Notes under the pieces: generated by a model
Database searches by the model: none
Told to the model about the DNA's origin: nothing
Seen by the model: the letters and a program-made list of their open reading frames with translations, nothing else
In this document: positions 32,380 through 46,200 of the stretch, piece after piece
Layout: each line of letters starts with the position of its first letter
Position numbering within the stretch: the first letter of the stretch is position 1
Translations under genes and position numbers: made by a program
Source of the DNA: Sophora flavescens
Lineage: Eukaryota > Streptophyta > Magnoliopsida > Fabales > Fabaceae
Length of the DNA: 64,000 nt
Assembly: GCA_030762895.1 (NCBI GenBank)
Contig: CM061069.1
Span: 85,755,548-85,819,547, forward strand
Direction: 5' to 3'

Positions 32380-33810
32380 TGTAACACCCCAATTTTTCTA
32401 CTTTCTAAGGTCGATATAAATATAAGTAAATGTTTATATTTTTTATTTGAAACTTAGAAAATGATTTTTGGAAAACCAAAGTCATATTCATATTAAACAT
32501 ATTTTTATAAGTATACGGTTAAATTTTTGGTTCTAAATTCAGACGGAACCCGGTCTGCGTTTTCAATGACAATAAGATTTTACTGGTAAGAGAACCTAAT
32601 TTTGACCCGATAACGAAATGAATAGATTTTATATCTCACTTCCAAAGATATAGGTTATTTTGAAAATTTTCAAAATAAATAGGTTATTATACTTGATTCG
32701 AACGTAAAAACCTAAATCGGGTAATCGACAGAGTCGAGAACGGATGTGCAGAGACAAAATCCGACACCAGATGGATGAACGTAATGATGAGTTTAAATGT
32801 GAAAAGACAAAAATGCCCCTAACCTAACCTAGTTAAATATTAACCATGGTTAATGAAAGATAAATTCAAATTGGTTTCTTCCTCTTCTTGTGGCCACAAA
32901 TCAGTCACCCATCTACAAATTCTCCACCACACATTAGTAATGATGATTTTCTTAATATCTAGATATTTATTTATGGAAATGATCATTTTACCCTTGAGTT
33001 TCCATGGTTATTACAAGTTGTGCCATCAACATTTTGGACCAAAATAACCCATAACCCATGGTTCCACCTCCCATAACCCACATTTAGACCAATTTCAACC
33101 AATTTTATGCCTTCTTCTTCATCAAGTTCATCATTTTCTCTAACATAAAGACTTCATTGATGCTCATACTCATCCAAACCTGTATCAAAATTCTGACCCT
33201 TTTCTGTTCTGAAACTCTTAAAACTTTCTACATTGAAGTTGTTCCTCTTCATCTCTGATTTCCAAAGAGCTAAAGATCACCAAAAACGGATAAGTATATT
33301 GGGAGATATGCCCAAATTAGCAAAACAGCTCAAAATCCTCGGCATCCCAAGAGAACAGTAGAAAGAAGGCTCTTTACGCCCCTTTTCGGATCTAAATCAA
33401 ACAAAACCTTAAAAATAAAAGTTGTGCCTCTCCTGCTTACCTTTCTAACAAGCCAAAGTTTGTAATTGTTAGATGAGTAAATCATGAGATATGCTCATAA
33501 CACCACCACACCCTCAAAGCTGTCAAATTTTCAACTAAGCTTGTTTTGATCATTACTCTTCATCAAGAGGTAACCTCTCTTCTATATGATCAATCATGTC
33601 TTCTTTTTCATTCATTTCATGATTTTCATGCCATGAACATTATTTTTCAATTTCTAGATCCAATCTTCAAAAATCTCTAGAAAATTGTAGAAAAATCCTT
33701 GACATGAGATCAATTTCTATGAACTCTATACCATACCTATATATCTAGAAGCATGAATCAAAATAAAATCTCTATCCTATTTTATTGTTGAGGGCCGAAC
33801 CTATGTCATA

Positions 33811-35329
33811 TGTAACATCCGTTATTTTATGCATGGTTAGTGTATGAGGGTTAGGGTTAGGACTTGGATTATATAGTTGCGATGTGGTTTGAGGTATAGA
33901 GACCCTTGCTTGGCAAGCACGCAACCTTTTCGAGTGAGTTTGAACGTAGAAACAAAATTAGGGTTTCCCGGTTAGCATCTTTGAGACATTTGTGTGTGAA
34001 GTAAGAAATTTGGAGCCAGGAATGAGATTAGGACTTGATGAGCCTATATCTAAAATTTGAGGTCAATTGGATGTTAAACGGGTCCAGAACGCAAAGAAAC
34101 ACAAACGAGCGCTTTGTGATCGATTAATTAATTGAGAGTCGGAATATTAAATTAGGTCGGGCCTGAGTACAATAGGTCTTAGGAGTAACCTAAAATAATA
34201 CGGAAGAATATCCTAACAGTAGGTTACATGGGAAAATGTGGAAGAAAATACCCGGTTGTGCTGACAGGGCAACACGCGGCAACATGTGTGGATGACACAT
34301 GTCACAATTGGACACGTGTCACTAAGAGGGAGGTTTCATGGGTGTGGCTACCACCAAGAGACGCTTGGACTCCACTACTCTAACTTAGATACACCTAACC
34401 ATGCTACCTAGGTGACACCTAGCCCACTAACCCACCCAAATTAATCTCCTAATGACACCTAGCCTAACATGCATGCACTTGACTAAATCAAGCCACCTAA
34501 GTCATCTAAATCAAAACCAAGACATTAGCTAAGTGAAAGAAGAGTGGTCAGACTTCACTTTCTTCTCACTTTCACGTAGCATGAGAAAGAAGCATGGAGA
34601 AGAAAATTCCCAAAGACCAAGACAACCATTGCTGAAAGCTTGAAGCCTGGTGGAACAGCTTCTGTAAATCCCTCACCATACCTTCATCCACCGTTGGATC
34701 TTGTTCAAATTTAATAGAGAGGTTCTAGGTTGATATTAGTTCGTATCCAATGGGTGCAATTTCTGTGTCATCCCCAGAGTCAGAGTTATTTAGCCTATAA
34801 GTTGGAGTTGAGTTCAACTCGGGTAATTCCAGAACAGTCACCTTGGGAGGATCATCCTAGGCTCATCCACCGTTAGATTGAGTTGAAATTTTTAGAGAAG
34901 GTAAAGGAAAGGTATCTCTTTAATCTCACCGTTCACTTTTGTAAATAAAATTATGGATTGTGAGATATAGAGCTGAAACAGTGGCGGATGTTGGGGTGTT
35001 TGCTGTAGATTTTGAGTTTCTTACTTTGTGTCTTTCAAAATGTGATGTTTAGGTGAGATATCGGAGATTCGGGGACCTCGTTCGGTGTGAGGCAGATTCG
35101 AGAGGAGTCGAGTAAGAGTGACCTCGTAGCGATTCCGAGGTCGTACGTTCTTCAGGTGGGGGAAAGAAACTGTTTAACGTTGGAAGCGGCACGGTTGCAT
35201 TTAATTCGATAATGGCGTAGGGCGACCTAAACCCTACACGAGAGCGAGTAACGGACAATGTTCATATCACATTGGGGACTACCTAGTGGTACCAATGATG
35301 ATATAGAAATTTTGCGTTTATCAACATTA

Positions 35330-35386
<57 letters not shown>

Positions 35387-36680
35387 GATGATTGCATGTT
35401 TGACTGGTTTATGTGAATTTGGTAATTGATGGATGATGTTATGAGGTGTTGTGATTATTATTTTATTATATTATTATGAATCGGTAATGATTATTATTTT
35501 GGAAGTGATGATTTTATGACATGATGGTATGATGTGATGAGTGTAATGATTGTGATTAGAAATTGAGTAAATGATAAGTTATGTTGAGACATGATGATGT
35601 ATTGGGGAATTCATATTATATGTGTTAGTATTGCTTGACCGAGATAATTATTGAGATATGATGACGATGAGATTGATGAGATGAGATTTTATTGAGGTTA
35701 CTTATGAGATTATGATTAGCGGTTAGGGCACTAGGGGGTGACCTGAAGCATGGTCTGTGATATGGTGGACCTGAAACATGGTCTGGTGGCACTGAAACAT
35801 GGTCGTGGGGGTCTATTCCTCCGAGGGAGAATTCCCGGGGTTTAGGCTAACGGCGGACCGTCCTAGACATTATTTCATTTTAGTTGCAACTATAGTTCAT
35901 GCGTTTCATGAGCACCCTGACCGGGGTTCAGAGGTGTGCACCAGATTGTGTAGCTATAGTGCCATTGCTTTGCATGGGCATCCTCCATCCGCTGACGAGG
36001 GTGTGCACCGGGGACACTGGGACGTGTCGATTGATATGGATATCCAGAAATGGCCGATACCTGATGAGATGATTCATACAGCATTTGCATTGCATCATGA
36101 TGGAAGGTAGAGGAGAAATCTTAGACGTGGATTGAGGATGATTTGTGTTATATATATGTATATATATTTATATCCTTGGAGACAGATGTTTAGTGTGTTG
36201 TTATAGAATTAAATGGTTCTAAACCCTTTCCACGTTAGATGTTATATTGTTTCTTATCACTTTTATTCTTGATGTTGGGTATGTTTTATTTATGTGATCG
36301 CTATAAGAAGACTCGGTGGAGGAGCCAGCTATGGAGGAACTAGATGGAACCCCTTATGAGCCAGATGCTGGACGACGAGCAGTGGACCCAAGTAGTTGAG
36401 TAGAGAGGCTACTGCCAGTGCGCCTTTTTGAGGTGTTTTATCTTTTGTTGTTTATATCAGTTTGTACCAGTTTGTACCTATTGGGATCCTACTGAAGGGA
36501 TTCCCTCTACTGTATTGCATCAGGATATGATGTGTATATGTTATGCATCTGTGTATATATGTTGTTTATATTTTAAGTTCAAATTTTTCCGCCATTTTAA
36601 TATATATACACTTAACAATAATAAAATGATTAGGTCCTAAACATTATGGGTTTTCTTCAATGGGACGTCGGGGCGTCTCA
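33811..36680 (+). mobile_element. Solo LTR (2,870 bp), TSD TCATA
   Basis: Starts TGTAACATCCG, ends GGGGCGTCTCA, and TCATA lies on both sides (33806-33810 and 36681-36685). No PBS, PPT or coding region was found inside; the 103-residue frame at 35799-36110 looks like chance. It holds an (AT)n tract at 35332-35382 and short direct repeats of CTGAAACATGGTC (35745-35810). The TGTAACATCC start is common in gypsy elements of the chromovirus group. Orientation is inferred from the TGTAACA start. Confidence 0.85.
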
Positions 36681-37400
36681 TCATAGAGGGTTTGGATGAG
36701 TTTTTTTTTCCATTTTTGAAATAGAACACTTGATTCAATCTCTCTAATACCTATACATGTTAAATCCAAGAACTTGAAACCAAAGAAATTTTTTATCCTA
36801 ATTTTATTGTTGAGGCTGAAACCCTAACTTATTGTGTTAGATGGTTTTATTCAAAGTTCTTTGTTTATAATCATTCCAAACCATTGTTACTAGTCATGGC
36901 CGAACCCTAGCCATAGAAATTAGGTGTTGAAATTGTTTGTTGATTGATTAATTGGTTGTGGTTTGTTGAAGGGTAATTTGGTGTGAATCGTGTACGAGTG
37001 TTACGGAAGATCGGACGTTCGACGGAATTTGTTTCAGAAAGAAAATTCTCCAAGAGGTAAGGGGAGTACCTGATGGATTTTTCCGATAGCTATATGATAT
37101 TAATTGTGGTCTGTATAATTTATTTAAGTGTGTTTGTGGTGTCTTTAAATTATCTTGCGTAGTTAATTTATTTGCTCCTATCATCTGCTTTTAATTGATT
37201 ATCTGGTGTTAATTGTTATAGTGTTTTAATGCATGTTATAAATAGTGTTATATGCTATAATGTTGATGTGGAATGTTTATGGATGTTGATTGTTGAGTGA
37301 AAAGCCTGACAGTGGTCAGTGCCTAATTAATCAAAAAGATAAAAGCGTTAAAAAACTTTTTAAGAAATACCGAATTTTAATTGATGGAATATAGTAATAT

Positions 37401-40400
37401 TGTGACACCCATACTCGGGTCATCACATGGCTACCCGTTTTCAGAAATAAAAACTTAATTTGATGGTTGCTTTCGGAAAATAATGTTTTATGAACGTTTG
37501 TCTTAAACAAAATGGGTGATAAAATTTTTTCTTTTCAACATCATCACAACAACGTTCACATAACCACGCTTAGGTGTATATATATATATATATCATACAA
37601 CTATACTGCCTCATAAATTTCACACTTAAACATTTGTAATAAAAAGATTATTCCCAAAACATAACTGAACTTAAACCTAAGCTGGTCAAAACACTACGAC
37701 AAAAGAAGCAGCATCAACATTTCCCGAACTACACCTCCTTCTTCTTCCAGACGCCATAGTCCTTAAGAGGTTCATCTGAATTCCACCACGTAGAACCCAG
37801 AAGAGAAACCACAAATAAAATATGCAAGAGTGAGAAACCGACAATTTGATCATAACGCGAGAACCATATGTACGACACAACAAAACACATACAAACCTAG
37901 ATCAGTTAATTTCTCATATTTAAATTGGCATACAACACAATATATCAAAGGGTCTCACACCCGAACATCGTCGTTTTTAAAATCTGAATGCATGAACACT
38001 TCAATACATCCTCTAAACATTCATATACTTAATCTCATAAGATATCTCCAACCTCTTGATGAGTTGATCAGACTCGATTGCCACAGGCATACCGCCACAG
38101 GCACGCCCATCGCACACCGTCCAACATCGTGGCACAGTGGTAACACTCTGAGATGGGGTCTCATTGTCCAAACCCCGGGCACAATGAGGAACATCGTTGC
38201 ATGATATACTTGACGCCGCAAGATAATCACTCGTAGAATCACAGCACGTCTGCCATATGCATGCAAGAAAACATTTGTTCTCGACACTTTTCTTTGCGTT
38301 ATGTCTTTCTTTGTCAAAGCTCTCTAAAGTTTTTGACCAACCATAATTTAAACGTCTTAAAAACCTTTGTCAAAACACAGGACATCTAAGTCCGAGTGCT
38401 CAATCACAAACCCTAGACTGATGCCTCGGGCTTAGGTTCGTGGTAGTAGAAAATATCTAAAATGTTTTAACCTCTTTAAGTAGATACCCAATCTACAACA
38501 TCACTAACCTTAGTACCCCGACGTCTCGGTTACTAAGTTCTATATCATCTATTAAGTCATTAAGTAAAACTCATTCACCTTAATTTCTTTCTACTTGTAA
38601 TTCTAAAACTCTTTTGCTGAAACTTCAACTCTTTAAATCAATTCAGATTAAATTTCTTCTTAAAATAAGTACTGCTGTTTTTCAACTTTCACTGTAAATA
38701 ATTTTAAAACTTGTCGTTGTTTATCATTTTCCAAAAAAAGTGTTCTTAAAGTCAAACTTTGACTTTTATAATATTTTATTATATTATAATATTATTATTA
38801 TTTTATTTTTATTTTTATTTTTATTTTTATAAATTATTTTCGAATATTAATTTCACAAAATAACTTTTTATAATATTACATAATTTCTTGCGTAAAAATC
38901 AGCAGTACTAAAAAAATTTCACGGTTACGCTCTCACCGTGACTCCTAAATTACTTTTACACTAACAAATCATTAAAATAATAATATTTCTCAAAACTCGT
39001 TATTTTTCCAAAATAATATTTTCCTCCCCTATTATATTCCAACATTTCCCATAAAACATTGAATATAATTCTTCATAGCTTATTAAGTCTTTTATCTGAT
39101 TAATTGGTTGTGCACTGACCAATGTCAGGCCTCACAAACAACATCCAACATCAACAAAAATTATATCACCAGCAGATCATGCATCATAACAATATAAGAT
39201 ACTACCGCAGATAATTAAACAAATTATAAGCAGAGAAACAACCAAAACACGAGATAAACGACTAGAAACACATAGCCAAATAAAACAAACCATACACCAC
39301 AACCACATAAACAAATGTATACAAACCACAAACATGGACATATGGTCATCCGAATAATCCGTCAGGTAACCCCTCTTACCTCTCGAAGATACACAGCAAG
39401 TTGAATTAAATTCATCGGAAGCTGGAAACTCACGTACACCGCTTTATACTTAACCTGCAACCATTACAATCAAACAATCACAATTAAAGAAACTAAAAAC
39501 ATCCTAAAACCCTACTACATGGTCACGGCCTCTAGGGTTTTTGACTAACTAAAATTCCTAATCATGATTAAGTCATGGATTAATGATCCTTGATTAACCT
39601 AAATCATAGATTAGTGACTAAACAACTAAGTTTCAAACTCAAAACTTCCTAACTCTTTTATACAAGGATTCGGCCTCAACATGTTTATAGGGCTAGGGTT
39701 CTTAGTTTAATAAACCAACTTGGATTTATAAGGCATACATACTAAGAGTTTGATTAACAAGATCATTAAGGAAAACTATGAACAAAAACTCAACAAATCT
39801 AACCACCTAGGGTTTCGGCCAACATAGGGATTTTTAAGTAAAGATTTTCATTTTAAGAAACTAACATAGATTAGAATGTGTAGACATACATGTCATATAG
39901 AATACATGATCATACATGACAACACATGAACAAAACTCTACCAAACCTACTTTACTAGATTCGGCCAAGGCTAGGTTTTTAGGAAGGAAATTTTTGATTA
40001 CATCATGCTCTTGGATTTAGATAATATACATGATATCAATAATATAGAAAGTAGTTTCATCATCATTGGATTTTTCTAGAATTTATTATGACTTTTCAAA
40101 GTTCTAGGGTTAGAAACTTGAAAATGATGAACAACTATGAAACAAACTTTAAATCAAGAAACTTTCTAAAGAACATAGGCATGATTAAGAAAGAAGATTA
40201 GGATTTACCTCTTGAAGATCTAAGACAAAGGAAATCCAAGAACTTGTTTTACAAACTTAGAACTAAGAGACTTATGAACTTTAGGGTTTTGGAAGCAAAT
40301 GGCAAAAGAAACTAAGTGAAAAGTGAGAGTATGGTATTTATAGTGATAGTGGCGCCATCTTGGGAAGGATCTAGATGATGATGAGTTGTCTTGCTAAAGG

Positions 40401-41463
40401 ATTCAAATGCAATTAAGTTCTAAGGACCACTTTGCAAAGATTCCATAAGTTGAAGGACTAGTTTGCAAATTGTCAAGAAAGTGTCATGATGATGATTTTG
40501 CCACATTAAATGCTAGCTTATCTTGACTTTGTTGGCTGAATTTATGAGTCAAAGATAGGTTAAGACAATTCATGAAGGTTTGAGAAGAATCAAGAACATT
40601 GTGGAAAAATCAAGGATAATGTAGGATAATGTAGAAAAATGTGGAAAATTGTGGAAAATTGTGGAACACTCTAGAAAATTGATTCAACAACAAATGAGTC
40701 AGCCATAAATCCTCATGGGCTTACGCATGGGCTGGGTAATTTTGGGCTTGGGTTCATTCTTGTGGGGCCCACTTGAAAATTTAAGCATTAGACTTAAGAT
40801 AGGAAACTTGTATAGTTTCAATTAGGCTTTATGGACTCAAACCATGAACTAGAAAATTTTGGGCTTCTAAGCCACGACCATTTGAGATTGTAAAAAAGGA
40901 TTCTAGCCCAATCCACTTGAAAAAACTTAAAAACTAATTTAGGGACAAAAGGGTAATTTCTGAGAAAGTTCGGGGGCTTAAGCGTAAAATTCCCAAATTT
41001 TCATTTTAACCCTGAAAAAACTTCTAGACTTAAAAATATGATTCATACCCTTTAATCATCTCAAAATCCTAAGATAAACCCTCTATCGGCTCTTAGAAAC
41101 TCTAATTTCCCTTCCGTCGTCTACCCGATTACGTGTTTCGCCTGAAAAACGTAAATTATTTTATTTTTTTCTGAAATAAATCTAAAAATACATAATTGTA
41201 AAAAATAAAATACTAAACTTAAGTCTTTCTTTCACGAATTAAAATTAGGTCTTTTGAGCAGTATTATTATACTGTCAATGGAATTCACGGGCTGTGTTTC
41301 GCCTGACTTTCTAACCTAAATTTTAATCGTAGCTTCCTACATTCGAGCAGGATTGAGTGGTGAACTCCGTTTATTTAAAATAATTTTCTAAAACTCTAAT
41401 AAATTTATAAACATATTTATATGTATTACTGTAATTTAAAACAGTGAAATACCGGGTGTTACA
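37401..41463 (-). repeat. Tekay-2 3' LTR
   Basis: Plus-strand ends TGTGACACCC and GGGTGTTACA. It contains a minus-strand TATA box (plus 40335-40342) and TTTATTTTTA-type runs near 38800. Four kilobases contain no gene; the short ORFs recur in the other LTR. Confidence 0.95.
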
Positions 41464-41572
41464 TTACTACCCCTCTTAAAAAAATTTCGCCCTCGAAATT
41501 TCGTGACACGAAGCTAGACAGGAATGAAAGATCCTGAAGCCTTACTTTCACGAGAAAGTATACAAAATAATT

Positions 41573-42865
41573 TCATCTTGAGTTCAAAACAATGACATCA
41601 TGAAAATCAAAGAAACAGATAATTTCAACATATCCACACACAATCCATTGAAACAAGTATGAATTGTACTCGAGCTTGAAAATTATAGCTAAGAGATTAC
41701 CGTCGTAGCTTGGAGTCTCAGTGCTCATCATGGTATAAATTCTCCCTGTAGTCTTTGGTCTAACAGCATTGGTGTTATTGACAGTCGATCCACGCCTCGG
41801 CGCATTGCAATCTTTCGCCAAATATCCTATTTGATTACAATTGAAGCACTTAGTCCCCTTTTCAGGGCAAGTATTCCTCATGTGATTTGGATCTCCACAT
41901 CTGTAGCACCTTCTAACTTGACCCTGACTTTGGCTTGTTTGGCCACCACTCTCCGATGCAACAAGATTCGAATGAGGTTGTTGTCAATTCTGGTTATTCC
42001 CTGGTGGACGGGAATAAGGTTCATTCGGTGCTTGTCTTCCCTTTTGGTTCTGAAATTGACCCTTTGACCTATCCGGTCCTCCTATAGTCCCCTTGTTGTC
42101 CTTTTCATTCCTCATTAATTCTATTTTTCTACTCTTCTCGACTAGCGCTTGGAAATTCCGAATTTCTAACGGTAGTACTGATTCCTTAATCTCAAAACTC
42201 AATCCGCTTTCAAAACGCTCGCACTTCCAATCTTCGTTTGGGTTGTTCTGGAAAAAAAGAAAATACTTGGCAAGTGATTCAAACCTCGCCGCGTATTCTC
42301 CAACAGTTAAATTCCTCTGCTGAAGTTGCAGAAATTCTTGCTCCTTCTCAACTCGTGCACTTTGAGGAAAGTACTTGTTTAAAAAGCTGGTTCGGAATAC
42401 CTCCCAAGTAATCTCCTGGTTCTCTGCTTCCAACAGCTGTTCGGTGCCCTTCCACCAATACTCAGCATCGCCTACCAACAGAAAAGTGGCATAAGATACC
42501 TTTACTCCTTCAGGACTGTGAATCAACCTAAAATTTTTCTCTAACTCCTGGATCCATAAGTCAGCTTTCACAGGATCCACTCCTCCATGAAATTGTGATG
42601 GATCTTGACGTCGAAAAGCGATTAGGTTTTTGCCTTCAGTTGCCTGCTCGGCTCGAGCCTGCTCCTGCTGGTTCTGGGCAGTCATTGTAGCAGTTTGATT
42701 AACAATCGCAGCTGCCACGTTCTCCATAGCCTGAGCGGCATAGTCCACTCCATCTTCATAGTCCTCATTCATGTTACCACGACCGGCAACACGACCGCCT
42801 CTACAGCCTCTTCCACGACCGCGTCCACGTCCACGTCCCCATCCACGTCCAGCTTCTGGTTCCAT
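41573..42865 (-). pseudogene. Tekay-2 gag with two zinc knuckles
   Basis: Starting at the minus-strand ATG 42865 (MEPEAGRGWGRGRG; 42928 is a longer, less likely start), the protein has a Gly/Arg-rich N-terminus. Then comes the retrotrans-gag core with FRRQDPSQFHGGVDPVKAD, AEYWWKGTEQ and FLNKYFPQSARVEKEQEF, followed by a basic Gln/Asn-rich linker. A TGA at 41984-41986 interrupts, but the same frame continues through knuckle 1, CYRCGDPNHMRNTC, and knuckle 2, CFNCNQIGYLAKDC, where the His is Tyr. The frame then runs into non-protease sequence and ends at 41573. Gag would package the RNA; one stop and one changed zinc ligand make activity doubtful. Confidence 0.88.
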
Positions 42866-43034
42866 AACTGACCTACAATCCCCAATCAGTGAAACCAAAA
42901 CCAGAAACTGAAACGTAAACGTACTCATTACCGCACATTACTTCTAACAAGTAATTCAAACAAGTCTCATCTCATAAAATACACAACGTCCACACAACAG
43001 ACCTATTTCCCAACATTGCCGAAAGACTCGACCA

Positions 43035-43046
43035 GCTCTGATACCA
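43035..43046 (-). other. Tekay-2 primer binding site (initiator tRNA-Met)
   Basis: On the minus strand TGGTATCAGAGC begins four bases after the 5' LTR (TTAG spacer). It is the standard priming site of chromoviruses and many copia elements. Confidence 0.9.
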
Positions 43047-43050
43047 CTAA

Positions 43051-43230
43051 TGTGACACCCATACTCGGGTCATCACATGGCTACCCGTTTGCAGAAATAA
43101 AAACTTAATTTGCTGGTTGCTTTCGGAAAATAATGTTTTATGAACGTTTGTCTTAAACAAAATGGGTGATAAAATTTTTTCTTTTCAACATCATCACAAC
43201 AACGTTCACATAACCACGCTTAGGTATATC

Positions 43231-43263
<33 letters not shown>

Positions 43264-46200
43264 CATACAGCTATACTGCCTCATAAATTTCACACTTAAA
43301 CATTTGTAATAAAAAGATTATTCCCAAAACATAACTGAACTTAAACCTAAGCTGGTCAAAACACTACGACAAAAGAAGCAGCATCAACATTTCCCGAACT
43401 ACACCTCCTTCTTCTTCCAGACGCCATAGTCCTTAAGAGGTTCATCTGAATTCCACCACGTAGAACCCAGAAGAGAAACCACAAATAAAATATGCAAGAG
43501 TGAGAAACCGACAATTTGATCATAACGCGAGAACCATATGTACGACACAACAAAACACATACAAACCTAGATCAGTTAATTTCTCATATTTAAATTGGCA
43601 TACAACACAATATATCAAAGGGTCTCACACCCGAACATCGTCGTTTTTAAAATCTGAATGCATGAACACTTCAATACATCCTCTAAACATTCATACTTAA
43701 TCTCATGAGATATCTCCAACCTCTTGATGAGTTGATCGGACTCGATTTCCACAGGCACACCGCCACAGGCACGCCCATCGCACACTGTCCAACATCGTGG
43801 CACAGTGGTAACACTCTGAGATGGAGTCTCATTGTCCAAACCCCGGGCACAATGAGGAACATCGTTGCATGATATACTTGACGCCGCAAGATAATCACTC
43901 ATAGAATCACAGCACGTCTGCCATATGCATGCAAGAAAACATTTGTTCTCGACACTTTTCTTTGTGTTATGTCTTTCTTTGTCAAAGCTCTCTAAAGTTT
44001 TTGACCAACCATAATTTAAACGTCTTAAAAACCTTTGTTAAAACACAGGACATCTAAGTCCGAGTGCTCAATCACAAACCCTAAACTGATGCCTCAGGCT
44101 TAGGTTCGTGGTAGTAGAAAACATCTAAAATGTTTTAACCTCTTTAAGTAGATACCCAATCTACAACATCACTAACCTTAGTACCCCGACGTCTCGGTTA
44201 CTAAGTTCTATATCATCTTTTAAGTCATTAAGTAAAACTCATTCACCTTAATTTCTTTCTACTTGTAATTCTAAAACTCTTTTACTGAAACTTCAACTCT
44301 TTAAATCAATTCAGATTAAATTTCTTCTTAAAATAAGTACTGCTGTTTTTCAACTTTCACTGTAAATAATTTTAAAACTTGTCGTTGTTTATCATTTTCC
44401 AAAAAAAGTGTTCTTAAAGTCAAACTTTGACTTTTATAATATTTTATTATATTATAATATTATTATTATTTTATTTTTATTTTTATTTTTATTTTTATAA
44501 ATTATTTTCGAACATTAATTTCACAAAATAACTTTTTATAATATTACATAATTTCTTGCGTAAAAATCAGCAGTACTAAAAAAATTTCACGGTTACGCTC
44601 TCACCGTGACTCCTAAATTACTTTTACACTAGCAAATCATTAAAATAATAATATTTCTCAAAACTCGTTATTTTTCCAAAATAATATTTTCCTCCCCTAT
44701 TATATTCCAACATTTCCCATAAAACATTGAATATAATTCTTCATAGCTTATTAAGTCTTTTATCTGATTAATTGGTTGTGCACTGACCAATGTCAGGCCT
44801 CACAAACAACATCCAACATCAACAAAAATTATATCACCAGGCAGATCATGCATCATAACAATATAAGATACTACTGCAGATAATTAAACAAATTATAAGC
44901 AGAGAAACAACCAAAACACAGATAAACAGCTAGAAACACATAGCCAAATAAAACAAACCATACACCACAACCACATAAACAAATGTATACAAACCACAAA
45001 CATGGACATATGGTCATCCGAATAATCCGTCAGGTAACCCCTCTTACCTCTCGAAGATACACAGCAAGTTGAATTAAATTCGTCGGAAGCTGGAAACTCA
45101 CGTACACCGCTTTATACTTAACCTGCAACCATTACAATCAAACAATCACAATTAAAGAAACTAAAAACATCCTAAAACCCTACTACATGGTCACGGCCTC
45201 TAGGGTTTTTGACTAACTAAAATTCCTAATCATGATTAAGTCATGGATTAATGATCCTTGATTAACCTAAATCATAGATTAGTGACTAAACAACTAAGTT
45301 TCAAACTCAAAACTTCCTAACTCTTTTATACAAGGATTCGGCCTCAACATGTTTATAGGGCTAGGGTTCTTAGTTTAATAAACCAACTTGGATTTATAAG
45401 GCATACATACTAAGAGTTTGATTAACAAGATCATTAAGGAAAACTATGAACAAAAACTCAACAAATCTAACCACCTTGGGTTTCGGCCAACATAGGGATT
45501 TTTAAGTAAAGATTTTCATTTTAAGAAACTAACATAGATTAGAATGTGTAGACATACATGTCATATAGAATACATGATCATACATGACAACACATGAACA
45601 AAACTCTACCAAACCTACTTTACTAGATTCGGCCAAGGCTAGGTTTTAAGGAAGGAAATTTTTGATTACATCATGCTCTTGGATTTAGATAATATACATG
45701 ATATCAATAATATAGAAAGTAGTTTCATCATCATTGGATTTTTCTAGAATTTATTATGACTTTTCAAAGTTCTAGGGTTAGAAACTTGAAAATGATGAAC
45801 AACTATGAAACAAACTTTAAATCAAGAAACTTTCTAAAGAACATAGGCATGATTAAGAAAGAAGATTAGGATTTACCTCTTGAAGATCTAAGACAAAGGA
45901 AATCCAAGAACTTGTTTTACAAACTTAGAACTAAGAGACTTATGAACTTTAGGGTTTTGGAAGCAAATGGCAAAAGAAACTAAGTGAAAAGTGAGAGTAT
46001 GGTATTTATAGTGATAGTGGCGCCATCTTGGGAAGGATCTAGATGATGATGAGTTGTCTTGCTAAAGGATTCAAATGCAATTAAGTTCTAAGGACCACTT
46101 TGCAAAGATTCCATAAGTTGAAGGACTAGTTTGCAAATTGTCAAGAAAGTGTCATGGTGATGATTTTGCCACATTAAATGCTAGCTTATCTTGACTTTGT

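Noticed and set aside
33845..33865. Telomere-like GGGTTAGGGTTAGG
   Set aside because: Only two units, inside a solo LTR; plant telomere repeats are TTTAGGG and would be longer.
35799..36110. 103-residue ORF in the solo LTR
   Set aside because: No recognisable domain; LTRs of this size often contain chance frames, and there is no supporting context.
37686..38317. Short ORFs repeated at 43356-43902
   Set aside because: Both sets lie in the Tekay-2 LTRs and carry frame-altering differences between copies.
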